Source: Lachnospiraceae bacterium (GTDB lineage: Bacteria > Bacillota > Clostridia > Lachnospirales > Lachnospiraceae). Taken from it: DNA of 64,000 nt. Location: NCBI GenBank assembly GCA_022766245.1, contig JALEPL010000033.1:1-64000 (forward strand), given 5' to 3'. The position numbers and the translations under genes were made by a program. This document shows positions 15,345 to 24,214 of the stretch, one piece after another. Below the pieces are notes generated by a model. The model saw nothing but the letters and a program-made list of their open reading frames with translations, ran no database searches and was not told the DNA's origin. The stretch's first letter is position 1, and the number at the start of each line of letters is the position of its first letter.

Positions 15345-15506
15345 AGTATTCCTCATAGACAAAAAAGACAGTTTCATTTGTTCCATGAAGATTATACGAC
15401 AGTAAGATAGAAAATTCAACGACAAATAGAGAATTAAAGGACAGAAAATCCTATTTATTGACAAAGGGGTGAATCCTACTTATACTGAAAGAAAGGAGTG
15501 GCAAAT

Positions 15507-16121
15507 ATGAACCAAGAGAAGAAACAAGAGATGATAGAGAAAATCGAAGTATTGATGCAGGAAAATCATGGTGTGGTAAAGGCAGAAAAACTGTATCCAC
15601 TGGGTCTTACCTACCGACAGATTCAGGGGCTTGTACAGAAGGGGATTTTGGATCATGTGAAAAACGGTTACTATTCCATGCATTTGCAACAGCGTTCCGA
15701 AGACGAGTTAATTTTGGCTATGTTTCCGGATGGAATTCTTACCATGGATACGGCTCTTTTTTATCATGGGTATTGTGGGGAACGTCCGGAGGAATGGAGC
15801 ATTGCCATTAGTAAAAACGTGTCAAAGTCCCGGTTCAAAGTGGAGCAGCCTGTTATCTGTCCGTATTATACAGAGCCTGAGGTGTTACAGATGGGAGTGG
15901 AAAAGATACCATTTGCTCAGGGTGAAATCGGGATTTATTCGAAAGAGCGTTTAATTTGCGATTGTCTGAAATATGAGGAGAGACTGGATCGGGTAATCAT
16001 GAAAACGGCACTTATGGCTTACATCAACGAACCGGATAAGGACATAGCGGCTTTGATGGAATATGCCAGAGTGCGGAAGGTGACGGCAAAGGTTCAGAGC
16101 CGGATAGGAGTGTGGCTGTAA
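15507..16121 (+). CDS. AbiEi-like antitoxin / transcriptional regulator
   Basis: 204 residues. The N-terminus (HGVVKAEKLYPLGLTYRQIQ, then GILDHVKNGYY) is the winged-helix domain of AbiEi-type antitoxins. The rest (TMDTALFYHGYC; IYSKERLICDCLKY) follows the AbiEi C-terminal domain. In type IV toxin-antitoxin pairs this protein represses the operon and neutralises the AbiEii nucleotidyltransferase. Start ATG 15507 is chosen because AAGGAG lies eight bases upstream; a GTG at 15498 would overlap the SD. The stop overlaps the next start (TAATG). Confidence 0.8.
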   Translation: MNQEKKQEMIEKIEVLMQENHGVVKAEKLYPLGLTYRQIQGLVQKGILDHVKNGYYSMHLQQRSEDELILAMFPDGILTMDTALFYHGYCGERPEEWSIAISKNVSKSRFKVEQPVICPYYTEPEVLQMGVEKIPFAQGEIGIYSKERLICDCLKYEERLDRVIMKTALMAYINEPDKDIAALMEYARVRKVTAKVQSRIGVWL

Positions 16122-16576
16122 TGGCAGGGTTTGTGCTCAGGGATGAAATATTAAAGGGAGAAGATTTGGAGCAGTTTTCTGTTCAATCCACAGAAATGCG
16201 TCTTCTGGAGGATTTCCTCTATATTATGGATAAGATGGAACTGAACAACGAATTGTCCGTGTATCTGGATATCTATGAGATTCTGAAAAAAAATAGCGTG
16301 GAGGCCAGAAAGCTTCAGAATCAGCTTATGATTCTGATGAAGAATAGAAATCTTACTTATCAACGAAACCGACTGGAGACAGTGGTGTCCTATGGAACGT
16401 ATAGCTACATGAAAAAAAAGTGGAAGTCATTTCTTAAGAGCAGAAAAATAAAATCGCCCACATGGGAGGAAATCATTTATGTGCTGGATCAGTGTTTTTC
16501 TCCTATATGGGCGGCAATTTATGAAGATCGGATTTATATTGGTGACTGGATGCCGGAAATCAGTCGGTACTTGTGA
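16121..16576 (+). CDS. Probable truncated AbiEii-like toxin (C-terminal part)
   Basis: 151 residues starting from the ATG that overlaps the AbiEi stop. The stretch YLDIYEILKKNSVEARKLQN, the later RLETVVSYG and KKWKSFLKSRKI...PIWAAI resemble the C-terminal helical half of AbiEii nucleotidyltransferases (D.YDIY.L and W..FL-type motifs). The N-terminal nucleotidyltransferase core with its G-S and D-x-D/E motifs is absent. With no gap after AbiEi, the missing part was probably deleted. It may have no toxin activity. The family call is tentative; it could be a distinct partner protein. Confidence 0.5.
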   Translation: MAGFVLRDEILKGEDLEQFSVQSTEMRLLEDFLYIMDKMELNNELSVYLDIYEILKKNSVEARKLQNQLMILMKNRNLTYQRNRLETVVSYGTYSYMKKKWKSFLKSRKIKSPTWEEIIYVLDQCFSPIWAAIYEDRIYIGDWMPEISRYL

Positions 16577-16580
16577 TCCC

Positions 16581-17633
16581 TTAATTTCCATAATCTCGGA
16601 TAAAGTTCCGGATTAGTGGCAGCAGAGTGCGGGGTTTCCGGTAATCGTAGGATGGAAGGATGGATTTGTAATTAAAATCTGTAACAAATGCCAGGAGTTC
16701 CTCTGTGTCATGGAGCGGTTCTTCATTGATTTCATCGATAAGAATCTCAATCTTAAAGCAGGAATTGTCCTCCAGATTGTAGGTCAGAATCAAATCTACA
16801 TTCGTGATTTGCCGCAGGGCATTTCGCTGCGTGATGGGATCGGCATTCCCGTCATAGTCGAAGATAGCACTCTTGATATTTTCTTTTTGTAGAATCTGAT
16901 GCAACTGTCTGACATATTCCTTTTTTCCGATGATAGAGTCTCCCACAAAGGATAAAATGGGAATGGAACTGGCCTGCTTTCGGAAAAGTAAGGATGTATC
17001 CTGGGAATGGTTGGAGGTGGGTAGTTTTCCATCCTGCCATAACAGATTCAGTGCCCGATAGTAGTCATAGCGGGTATTCATATTGTAAAACTGCAGTGCA
17101 ACCGGGTTGGCACATGAGGTATCTAAAACAGACTCCGGCACGTAGAAGGTATTACAGTTTTCGTGGAAAAGCTTCAGGGAATAATGCTTTAGCAGTAAGG
17201 CTTTTCCTACTTTTGAAATGATGCTTTTGCTGTAAACAGCAGCCAGTGTTTCGGTCTGTTTGTTTTTTCTCTGAACTGCGCAGATATCATAATTTGCGGA
17301 GGAATCCAAAAGCTGTATACCCAGCCGGGGTTCCACAAAGGGAGTATCTACGCTGATAAAAAAGGCGCGTTCCTCCCTCATCATGGAAAGTGCACTGAAA
17401 ATACCGGACAGCACACCTGCATTCTGATAAATATCCGCCACATATTTTACCGGGAGATTCAACTGCTGGTAGTCTCCTTTTTGCTGGACGGACAGATATA
17501 TGTTTGGAAAATAGGGTGAAAACTTATTCACCAGATATTCGATGAGGCATTGATTGCCAAAGGGAAGAAGAGCTTTATCGGTGCCCATGCGTGTACTTTT
17601 CCCCCCACAAAGTATGACCAGTGTATAATCCAT
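16581..17633 (-). CDS. MobA-MobB-like fusion, molybdenum cofactor guanylyltransferase family
   Basis: 350 residues. Residues 1-195 are a MobA-type nucleotidyltransferase: LCGGKSTRMGTDKALLPFG at 8-26 (GTP loop) and SVDTPF at 94-99 (metal-binding Asp). Residues about 225-350 resemble MobB, a GTP-binding partner, with a P-loop-like GDSIIGKK at 231-238. The usual GKT/S ends here in GKK, so nucleotide binding by that half is doubtful. MobA attaches GMP to molybdopterin. No other moa/moe gene is in the window. It converges on the AbiE-like pair and is divergent from the decarboxylase, with a hairpin element between. Confidence 0.8.
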   Translation of the reverse strand: MDYTLVILCGGKSTRMGTDKALLPFGNQCLIEYLVNKFSPYFPNIYLSVQQKGDYQQLNLPVKYVADIYQNAGVLSGIFSALSMMREERAFFISVDTPFVEPRLGIQLLDSSANYDICAVQRKNKQTETLAAVYSKSIISKVGKALLLKHYSLKLFHENCNTFYVPESVLDTSCANPVALQFYNMNTRYDYYRALNLLWQDGKLPTSNHSQDTSLLFRKQASSIPILSFVGDSIIGKKEYVRQLHQILQKENIKSAIFDYDGNADPITQRNALRQITNVDLILTYNLEDNSCFKIEILIDEINEEPLHDTEELLAFVTDFNYKSILPSYDYRKPRTLLPLIRNFIRDYGN

Positions 17634-17660
17634 ATGTAAATCCCCCTCAATAGAATAGAT

Positions 17661-17829
17661 ACAAATTTGTATCTATTCAGAACCTCATTCGCAAAATCGC
17701 TGCTTTGCAGCTTCCTTTTTGCTCATGTGGTTACTTCGCCAAAGAAATTTTCAAAAATACGCTCATTCATGCAAGCATGATTCACGATTTTATGAAAATT
17801 GCCTTGGCTCTGAATAGATACAAAAATTT
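17661..17829. repeat. 153-bp mobile hairpin element between divergent genes
   Basis: The element at 17669-17821 begins GTATCTATTCAG and ends CTGAATAGATAC (12-bp perfect inverted ends). Flanks ACAAATTT (17661-17668) and AAAAATTT (17822-17829) match at 7 of 8 positions. It has shorter internal stems and no coding capacity. It occupies most of the space between the MobA-MobB gene and the decarboxylase. Confidence 0.8.
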
Positions 17830-17885
17830 TATCAGACAACGGGGGGAGATGCAATTAAAAGAAAATAAATATAAGGAGTCGTATA

Positions 17886-19301
17886 ATGAAAAATATAGAA
17901 GAACAATTGCGGGAGTTGTCACAGTCAGACGTGTATCCCTTTCATATGCCCGGTCATAAACGAAATATGGCATGCGGAATTCCTTTTTATGCCTATGATA
18001 TCACGGAAATAGATGATTTTGACAATCTCCATGATGCCCGTGGAATTATTAAAAATGCGCAGCAGAGGGCCGCCAATCTGTGGGGAGTCAGGGAAAGCTA
18101 TTTTCTGGTGAACGGAAGTACCTGCGGTCTTTTAGCTGCCATCAGTGCTGCCACAAGCAGAAAAGGCCGTATTTTAATGTCCCGAAACTGTCATAAGGCC
18201 GTTTATCATGCCGTATATTTAAAAGAGTTAGAAACCGAGTATCTCTATCCTATCATTACCCGGGATGGAATACAGGGACAGGTTCTTTCCGGGGATGTGG
18301 AGGAAGCATTAGAGAAAAATTCCGACATTCAGGCGGTGGTGATTACATCACCTACCTATGATGGTGTGGTGAGCAATGTGGCAGAGATAGCTGCTATCGC
18401 TCATGCCCATGATGTTCCGTTGATTGTGGATGAGGCTCATGGGGCACATTTGGGATTTCATGATTATTTTCCGGAGTCTGCGGTAAAGCTGGGAGCGGAT
18501 GTGGTGGTCCAGAGCCTCCACAAAACGCTGCCATCGCCCACTCAGACTGCGGTTCTGCACCGGTGTTCCCAGAGAATCCCAGGGGAAAAAATAAAGGAAT
18601 TTCTAGACATTTATGAGAGTAGTTCCCCATCCTATCTGTTTCTTGCTGCCATGGAACATTGCGTGGAAATGGTGGAAAGACAGGGAGAAGAACTGTTTGA
18701 AAGTTATGCATATCAGCTGCGGAGTTTCTATGCTGATATGGAGAGCCTGTCTCAGGTAAAAGTGCTGCAGCCAATGGATTTTTCTCAGGAGGAAGCTTTT
18801 GCCTTTGATCCGTCGAAAATTGTGATTATGGCCAGGGAGCTGACGGGAAAAGAAATTTACGAGTATCTTCGTGTGGAAAAACACCTGCAGCCAGAGATGT
18901 GTCAGGGAAATTATGCGCTGTGTATGAGCAGCATGATGGATCGGGAGGAAGGATTCCGGCGCTTGGGTGAGGCATTGTCTGAACTGGATGAGAGATTGAT
19001 GCAGGAAAAACAGGAAGCCTCGTGGAATTCAGAATTTCTGCAAAAGGCCTATGGTGTGCGGCAGCAGGCCATGAGCATCAGTCAGGCTCAGGAGTCAGAA
19101 AACAGGCTTGTGTCTATTGACGAGGCAGAGGGAATGGTGTCTGCCTCCTATATCAGTCTCTATCCGCCGGGAATCCCGTTTTTAGTGCCGGGAGAAGTGA
19201 TTGACAGACAGGTAATAGGAACTATTTCGGATTGTCAGAATGCTTCCCTTATCGTTCAGGGAATCACTGACAATTCTCAGATAAAAGTTGTCATTTTCTA
19301 A
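17886..19301 (+). CDS. Orn/Lys/Arg decarboxylase family PLP enzyme (YaaO-like)
   Basis: 471 residues. FHMPGHKRN at the N-terminus, VDEAHGAHLGFH and SLHKTLPS with PLP-binding Lys213 are hallmarks of the short (Bacillus YaaO/SpeA-like) Orn/Lys/Arg decarboxylases of aminotransferase fold; the C-terminal domain (LYPPGIPFLVPGE) is present. Substrate (Lys, Arg or Orn) cannot be told. It heads a gene order seen in Bacillus (yaaO-tmk-yaaQ-yaaR-holB-yaaT-yabA-yabB-yabC). AAGGAG lies before the ATG. Confidence 0.9.
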   Translation: MKNIEEQLRELSQSDVYPFHMPGHKRNMACGIPFYAYDITEIDDFDNLHDARGIIKNAQQRAANLWGVRESYFLVNGSTCGLLAAISAATSRKGRILMSRNCHKAVYHAVYLKELETEYLYPIITRDGIQGQVLSGDVEEALEKNSDIQAVVITSPTYDGVVSNVAEIAAIAHAHDVPLIVDEAHGAHLGFHDYFPESAVKLGADVVVQSLHKTLPSPTQTAVLHRCSQRIPGEKIKEFLDIYESSSPSYLFLAAMEHCVEMVERQGEELFESYAYQLRSFYADMESLSQVKVLQPMDFSQEEAFAFDPSKIVIMARELTGKEIYEYLRVEKHLQPEMCQGNYALCMSSMMDREEGFRRLGEALSELDERLMQEKQEASWNSEFLQKAYGVRQQAMSISQAQESENRLVSIDEAEGMVSASYISLYPPGIPFLVPGEVIDRQVIGTISDCQNASLIVQGITDNSQIKVVIF

Positions 19302-19371
19302 GGAATCATTTATACTGTAAATGGCGAACTGCCGTTTTTTATACGAAACAGATTGGCAGAAAGGAACAGCA

Positions 19372-19968
19372 ATGGGATACATTTTTTGTATTATGGGAAA
19401 AAGTGCTACGGGAAAAGATACGATTTATAAAATGCTTTCGGAGCAGAAAAGGCTTTCCTGTAATCCTATTGTTCTCTACACTACCAGACCCATCCGGGCC
19501 GGTGAGAGGGAAGGCATAGAGTACCATTATGTCAGCAATGACCGGTTGGATGAGCTGCTGAGTCAGGGACGTGTCATCGAGGTGCGTGCTTATCAGACGG
19601 TATATGGAGTTTGGCGGTATGCTACGGTGGATGATGGACAGATTGATTTATCTGTGCAGAGCTATCTGATGATTGGTACTCTGGATGTATACACAAAGCT
19701 GTGTGACTATTTTGGCAGAGACCACATCATTCCTATCTATATCGAAGTGGAAGATGGGTTGCGATTGCAGCGTGCACTGGATCGTGAGCGGATGCAGGAT
19801 CCACCTAAATATACGGAGCTGTGCAGGCGTTTTCTGGCAGATACCGAGGATTTTTCTGAGAAGAAGCTGGCAGAAGCCGGGATTACCCATCGTTTTGTGA
19901 ATCAGGAGCTGAGGCAGACCGTGGAGCAGATAACAGACTACATTCAGAGTGGTTTTGGGAACAGGTGA
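19372..19968 (+). CDS. Guanylate kinase-like protein
   Basis: 198 residues from ATG 19372 (AAGGA six bases upstream; the longer frame to 19321 has no SD). GKSATGKD is the P-loop, followed by [19 protein letters not shown], the guanylate-kinase GMP-binding stretch, and a lid-like Arg-rich region. It would phosphorylate GMP/dGMP, but the sequence differs enough from housekeeping Gmk (for example ATGKD, and VYGVWRYAT in place of YGT) that another nucleotide substrate is possible. It occupies the place held by thymidylate kinase (tmk) in the Bacillus version of this cluster. Confidence 0.8.
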   Translation: MGYIFCIMGKSATGKDTIYKMLSEQKRLSCNPIVLYTTRPIRAGEREGIEYHYVSNDRLDELLSQGRVIEVRAYQTVYGVWRYATVDDGQIDLSVQSYLMIGTLDVYTKLCDYFGRDHIIPIYIEVEDGLRLQRALDRERMQDPPKYTELCRRFLADTEDFSEKKLAEAGITHRFVNQELRQTVEQITDYIQSGFGNR

Positions 19969-19972
19969 TCAA

Positions 19973-20413
19973 ATGGATATCAAGGTAAATACTACGTCTG
20001 CGGTGACGCAGACTTCCGGAACCAATCAGGTGCAGGCTTCCGATGACAGTTTTAAGTTCACATTGGCCAGCAACATAGCGGAGGCGGAGCTTTCCCAGAA
20101 GCTGAACGGGCTTTTGACGGATATTACGACTCAGGGAAACCTGATTGCCCAACATATGGATATTCGTGATATGAAGAAATATCGTGGGCTGGTGAAGGAA
20201 TTTTTGAATGAAGTGGTGAATCGCTCCCACAAGTTTTCCAGAGAGAATTTTCTGGACCGAAAGGGACGTCATCGTGTGTATGGCATTGTCCGGCTAGTGG
20301 ATAAAAATCTGGATGAGCTGGCAGAAGAGTTGATTAAGGATGAATCGGATCACATCACGATTCTCAATAAGATTGGTGAGATAGCAGGGCTGCTTTTGGA
20401 TATACTCACCTAG
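19973..20413 (+). CDS. YaaR family protein (DUF327)
   Basis: 146 residues, helical, chosen from ATG 19973 five bases after the kinase stop. [20 protein letters not shown] and the later [17 protein letters not shown] segment match the DUF327/YaaR family found beside holB in Firmicutes. The biochemical role is unknown. Tight spacing indicates the same operon as the kinase and holB. Confidence 0.85.
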   Translation: MDIKVNTTSAVTQTSGTNQVQASDDSFKFTLASNIAEAELSQKLNGLLTDITTQGNLIAQHMDIRDMKKYRGLVKEFLNEVVNRSHKFSRENFLDRKGRHRVYGIVRLVDKNLDELAEELIKDESDHITILNKIGEIAGLLLDILT

Positions 20414-20424
20414 AGGAGTGGCGT

Positions 20425-21414
20425 ATGGCTGGATTTAAAGACATGATAGGGCATGAACAGATTATAGAACATTTACAGAATGCAATCCGTATGGATAAGA
20501 TATCCCATGCATACATTTTTAATGGACCGGATAAGTCCGGGAAAAAGATGTTGGCAGAGGCTTTTGCCATGGCATTGCAGTGTGAGAAAGGAGAGGCAGA
20601 TCCCTGTCTGGAGTGCCATTCCTGTAAGCAGGCGATGAATCATAATCAGCCGGATATCATTTATGTGACCCATGAAAAGCCCAATACGATTTCCGTGGAT
20701 GACATTCGTTCCCAGCTGGTGAATGACGTGGATGTGAAGCCTTACAACAGTAAATATAAAGTATATATTATAGATGAGGCGGAGAAAATGAATCCGCAGG
20801 CGCAGAATGCCATGCTGAAAACGATTGAGGAGCCGCCGGCTTATGCGGTGATTCTGCTTTTGACCACCAATGCGGACACGTTTTTGCCCACGATTCTGTC
20901 TCGATGTGTGACTTTGAATTTCCGGGTAGTACCGGATGCAAAGATTAAATCCTATCTGATGGAGCATTGCCGTGTGCCGGACTATCAGGCCGATGTATGT
21001 GTGGCCTTTGCCCAGGGAAATGTGGGAAAGGCGATATCACTGGCTTCCTCAGAAAATTTCCGGGAGTTAAAAGCGGCCGCCGTGCAGCTGTTAAAGCGGG
21101 TTTCAGAGATTGATTTATATGAGTTCAAGGAAGCAATCAAGCAGATCGGTGAATTTAAAATGGAAATAAATGACTATTTTGATATCATGATGATCTGGTA
21201 TCGGGATATGTTAATGTATAAAGCAACCACAGATGTGAACAGACTGATTTTTAAGGATGAAGTCTATGATATCAAGAGACAGGCCAGCAGAAGTTCCTAT
21301 TCAGGAATCGAGGCGGTACTGGAGGCTTTGGAAAAGGCAAAGGTACGTCTCAAGGCAAACGTCAATTTTGACCTTACCTTAGAGTTACTGCTGCTGACAA
21401 TGAAGGAGAATTAA
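20425..21414 (+). CDS. holB: DNA polymerase III delta prime subunit
   Basis: 329 residues. Starts GFKDMIGHEQIIEHL as in clamp-loader subunits. It has a P-loop-like GPDKSGKK, a four-Cys zinc module (CLECHSCKQ), VYIIDEAEKM (Walker B) and NAMLKTIEEPP, then SRC (sensor 1 region). It forms part of the clamp loader that places the beta sliding clamp on DNA. Ends one base before ricT; SD AGAGGAG. Confidence 0.95.
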   Translation: MAGFKDMIGHEQIIEHLQNAIRMDKISHAYIFNGPDKSGKKMLAEAFAMALQCEKGEADPCLECHSCKQAMNHNQPDIIYVTHEKPNTISVDDIRSQLVNDVDVKPYNSKYKVYIIDEAEKMNPQAQNAMLKTIEEPPAYAVILLLTTNADTFLPTILSRCVTLNFRVVPDAKIKSYLMEHCRVPDYQADVCVAFAQGNVGKAISLASSENFRELKAAAVQLLKRVSEIDLYEFKEAIKQIGEFKMEINDYFDIMMIWYRDMLMYKATTDVNRLIFKDEVYDIKRQASRSSYSGIEAVLEALEKAKVRLKANVNFDLTLELLLLTMKEN

Positions 21415-21415
21415 C

Positions 21416-22327
21416 ATGATAAAAGTAGTTGGAGTGAGATTTCGAAGTGCCGGGAAGATTTATTATTTTGATCCAGGCAAAAAGGATATTACGGAGGGCA
21501 CTCATGTAATCGTGGAGACGGCCCGGGGAATTGAGTATGGAACGGTTTTGATTGGACCAAAGGAGATGCCGGAGGAAAAAGTGGTTCTCCCCTTAAAGCC
21601 GGTAATTCGTGTTGCCACAGAAGAGGATGACAAGACGGTAGAAAAGAACCGGGATAAGGAAAAGGAAGCATACAAGATTTGTCAGGATAAAATTAAAAAG
21701 CATAAGCTGGAAATGAAACTGGTGGAAGCAGAGTATACCTTTGACAATAATAAACTGCTATTTTATTTTACGGCAGAGGGACGAATTGATTTTAGAGAGC
21801 TGGTAAAGGATCTGGCAGCTATTTTCAGAACCAGAATAGAGCTTCGCCAGATCGGAGTGAGAGACGAGACCAAGATGCTGGGTGGTTTGGGTATCTGCGG
21901 CAGAGAGCTGTGCTGTAAGGCATATCTGTCAGAATTTGCTCCGGTTTCCATTAAGATGGCAAAGGAGCAGAATTTATCCTTGAATCCTACTAAGATTTCC
22001 GGTGCCTGCGGCAGACTGATGTGCTGCCTGAAAAATGAGCAGGAAACCTACGAATATCTCAACAGTCGTCTGCCTAATGTGAATGATCATGTGACTACTT
22101 CGGATGGGCTGAGAGGAGAAGTACAGAGTGTGAATGTACTTCGCCAGCTGGTGAAGGTTCTGGTAGAGGTCAACGATGAAAAGGAGATCCGGGAGTATAA
22201 GGTGGAGGAACTGAAGTTTAAGCCCAGAAGAAGAAAGGATCACACCAAGTTGTCTGCAGCGGAAATGAAGGAACTGTCTGCGCTGGAGGACAAGGGAGGA
22301 AAGTCGAAGATTGATGACGGAAAGTAA
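21416..22327 (+). CDS. ricT: PSP1 domain protein RicT/YaaT
   Basis: 303 residues. The PSP1 signature GLGICGRELCCKAYL and the later SGACGRLMCCLKNEQETY contain the conserved paired cysteines that, in the Bacillus RicA-F-T complex, carry Fe-S clusters. That complex promotes RNase Y-dependent mRNA maturation and affects sporulation and competence. The basic C-terminal tail (KPRRRKDH) may bind RNA; this is inference. The end overlaps the next gene by 14 bases. Confidence 0.92.
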   Translation: MIKVVGVRFRSAGKIYYFDPGKKDITEGTHVIVETARGIEYGTVLIGPKEMPEEKVVLPLKPVIRVATEEDDKTVEKNRDKEKEAYKICQDKIKKHKLEMKLVEAEYTFDNNKLLFYFTAEGRIDFRELVKDLAAIFRTRIELRQIGVRDETKMLGGLGICGRELCCKAYLSEFAPVSIKMAKEQNLSLNPTKISGACGRLMCCLKNEQETYEYLNSRLPNVNDHVTTSDGLRGEVQSVNVLRQLVKVLVEVNDEKEIREYKVEELKFKPRRRKDHTKLSAAEMKELSALEDKGGKSKIDDGK

Positions 22328-23054
22328 TCTGAAACCCGGTGAGCGGATGGATGATCTGCAGCGGAATGGTTACCGGATTATACAGGATCAGAATCGGTTC
22401 TGCTTTGGCATGGATGCGGTGCTTCTCAGTGGATTTGCCCGGGTGAAAAAGGGAGATCATGTGCTGGATTTGGGAACCGGTACCGGCATTATCCCTATCT
22501 TGCTGGAAGCGAAAACGGAGGGAGAGCATTTTATCGGTTTGGAGATCCAGCCGGACAGTGCAGATATGGCCAGACGAAGTGTGACGCTAAATGGACTTCA
22601 AGACAAGATTGACATAGTGACAGGTGATATTAAGGAAGCCTCAAATCTTTTTGCGGCTTCGTCCTTTGAGGTTATCACCACCAATCCTCCATACATGATC
22701 GGGCAGCACGGGATTGCCAATCCGGATGAGGCTAAGGCCATTGCCAGACATGAGGTACTGTGCACTCTGGAGGATATTCTGCGGGAAAGTGCAAGACTTC
22801 TAAAGCCCGGGGGACATTTTTTCATGGTGCATCGTCCGTTCCGTCTGGCAGAGATTATCTGTGGCATGCATGATTATGGAATCGAGCCGAAGCGTATGAA
22901 GATGGTACATCCCTTCGTGGATAAGGAACCCAATATGGTGCTGATTGAGGGAACCCGTGGTGGAAAATCCCGGATGACGGTGGAAAAACCCCTGATCGTC
23001 TACAAGGAACCGGGAGTTTATTCCGATGAAATTTATGATGTATATGGATATTGA
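22314..23054 (+). CDS. tRNA1(Val) (adenine37-N6)-methyltransferase family (TrmN6/YabB)
   Basis: 246 residues from ATG 22314, overlapping the ricT end. LDLGTGTGIIPILL is the SAM-binding motif I and TTNPPYM the catalytic NPPY motif of N6-adenine methyltransferases; the N-terminal QDQNRFCFGMDAVLLSGFA is typical of the YfiC/YabB group. It probably methylates A37 of a tRNA. Position between ricT and rsmI matches yabB of Bacillus; yabA and the GIY-YIG gene yazA are absent here. Confidence 0.88.
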   Translation: MTESNLKPGERMDDLQRNGYRIIQDQNRFCFGMDAVLLSGFARVKKGDHVLDLGTGTGIIPILLEAKTEGEHFIGLEIQPDSADMARRSVTLNGLQDKIDIVTGDIKEASNLFAASSFEVITTNPPYMIGQHGIANPDEAKAIARHEVLCTLEDILRESARLLKPGGHFFMVHRPFRLAEIICGMHDYGIEPKRMKMVHPFVDKEPNMVLIEGTRGGKSRMTVEKPLIVYKEPGVYSDEIYDVYGY

Positions 23055-23075
23055 CAGGATGTAAAGCGACGGTTA

Positions 23076-23930
23076 TTACCGTCGCTCTTTTTCGTTTAGT
23101 AAACTTTGGTATATGTCCCGTTTGCTGATGCCCCGATCCTTCGCCACCAGCTTCATGGCTTCCTTCCGGTCAATGCCCTGCTCTGTGTAGTGAGCCATAT
23201 GCTCCTCAATACTCATGGAGGACCAGGCATCCTGCTGCTCCTTTTCCTTCTCTTCGAATGTCTTTCCCTCCAGGACAAGGACATATTCTCCCCGGGGCTC
23301 ATTGTCCTGATAAAAGTCAATGACATTTTTTAAAGTCGTTTTTGTCGTATTCTCATGTTTCTTGGTAAGTTCACGGCAGACACTTAATGTGCGGTTCCCT
23401 AAGGTATCATAAAGCTCCACCAGGGTCTTCAATAAATGATGAGGAGCCTCGTAGATGATGATGGTTCGTGTCTCTTCTTTCAGTTCGTTCAGGATCCGGA
23501 TCCGGTCTTTTTTCTCCCGGGGCAGAAAGGCCTCAAAGGCAAATCTTCTGGTGGGAAGGCCGGACATGGTGAGGGCAGTAATGCAGGCAGCAGGCCCGGG
23601 AAGAGAGGTGACTTCGATTCCCTCCTCCAAGCAGATGCGCACCAGATCCTCTCCCGGGTCGGAGATTCCCGGTGTGCCGGCATCCGTAATCAATGCAATA
23701 TTTTCCCCTGACTTTAACCGTTCCACCAGCTGATAGGCTTTTTCAATCTTATTATATTCATGGTAGCTGGTCATGGGTGTCTTTATCTCAAAATGGTTTA
23801 ACAGCTTAATGGAGTTGCGGGTGTCCTCTGCGGCAATCAGATCCACTTCCCTTAAGGTGCGCAACACCCGGAAGGTGATGTCCTCCAGATTCCCGATGGG
23901 AGTCGCACATAAGTATAATTTTCCGGCCAT
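23076..23930 (-). CDS. rsmI: 16S rRNA (cytidine1402-2'-O)-methyltransferase RsmI
   Basis: 284 residues from ATG 23930, chosen for GAGGAG five bases upstream and the conserved opening GKLYLCATPIGNLEDIT; the frame extends upstream without an SD. LITDAGTPGISDPG and SLPGPAACI are the tetrapyrrole-methylase-fold motifs of RsmI. It methylates the 2'-O of C1402 in the decoding centre. Unlike Bacillus, it is on the opposite strand, converging on trmN6 with 21 bp between stops. Confidence 0.95.
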   Translation of the reverse strand: MAGKLYLCATPIGNLEDITFRVLRTLREVDLIAAEDTRNSIKLLNHFEIKTPMTSYHEYNKIEKAYQLVERLKSGENIALITDAGTPGISDPGEDLVRICLEEGIEVTSLPGPAACITALTMSGLPTRRFAFEAFLPREKKDRIRILNELKEETRTIIIYEAPHHLLKTLVELYDTLGNRTLSVCRELTKKHENTTKTTLKNVIDFYQDNEPRGEYVLVLEGKTFEEKEKEQQDAWSSMSIEEHMAHYTEQGIDRKEAMKLVAKDRGISKRDIYQSLLNEKERR

Positions 23931-23983
23931 AATTACTCCTCTTTTTATAGTATTGGATAGAGATATCATGTAAACTAGAGTAG

Positions 23984-24160
23984 TATATGTTGAACAATTA
24001 TACAAACCAAACAATTCTGACTGTGATTTTAGCGACTTGTAAAATCCACTCCTTTCGGAGACTGATTCTTGAAGCCTATGCTGAAAGAATCTTAGTCGAA
24101 GTTAGGAGTTAGTTTACAAGCGCGTTACAGTCGTTTGGTTGTGAAATTGTTCAACATATA
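23984..24160. repeat. 177-bp imperfect palindrome upstream of rsmI
   Basis: Outer arms TATATGTTGAACAATT and AATTGTTCAACATATA are a perfect 16 bp. Further paired blocks follow inward (ACCAAAC/GTTTGGT, CTTGTAAA/TTTACAAG, ACTCCT/AGGAGT, and GATTCTT paired with AAGAATC), giving one long fold-back with a short apex. There is no coding capacity. It differs from the GTA...TAC family. It lies between the DUF885 gene and rsmI, both on the minus strand. Confidence 0.75.
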
Positions 24161-24214
24161 CGTATATAATATTATATCCGATACATTCGGCGGATTCAAT
24201 GGCTCGGACCGCAT

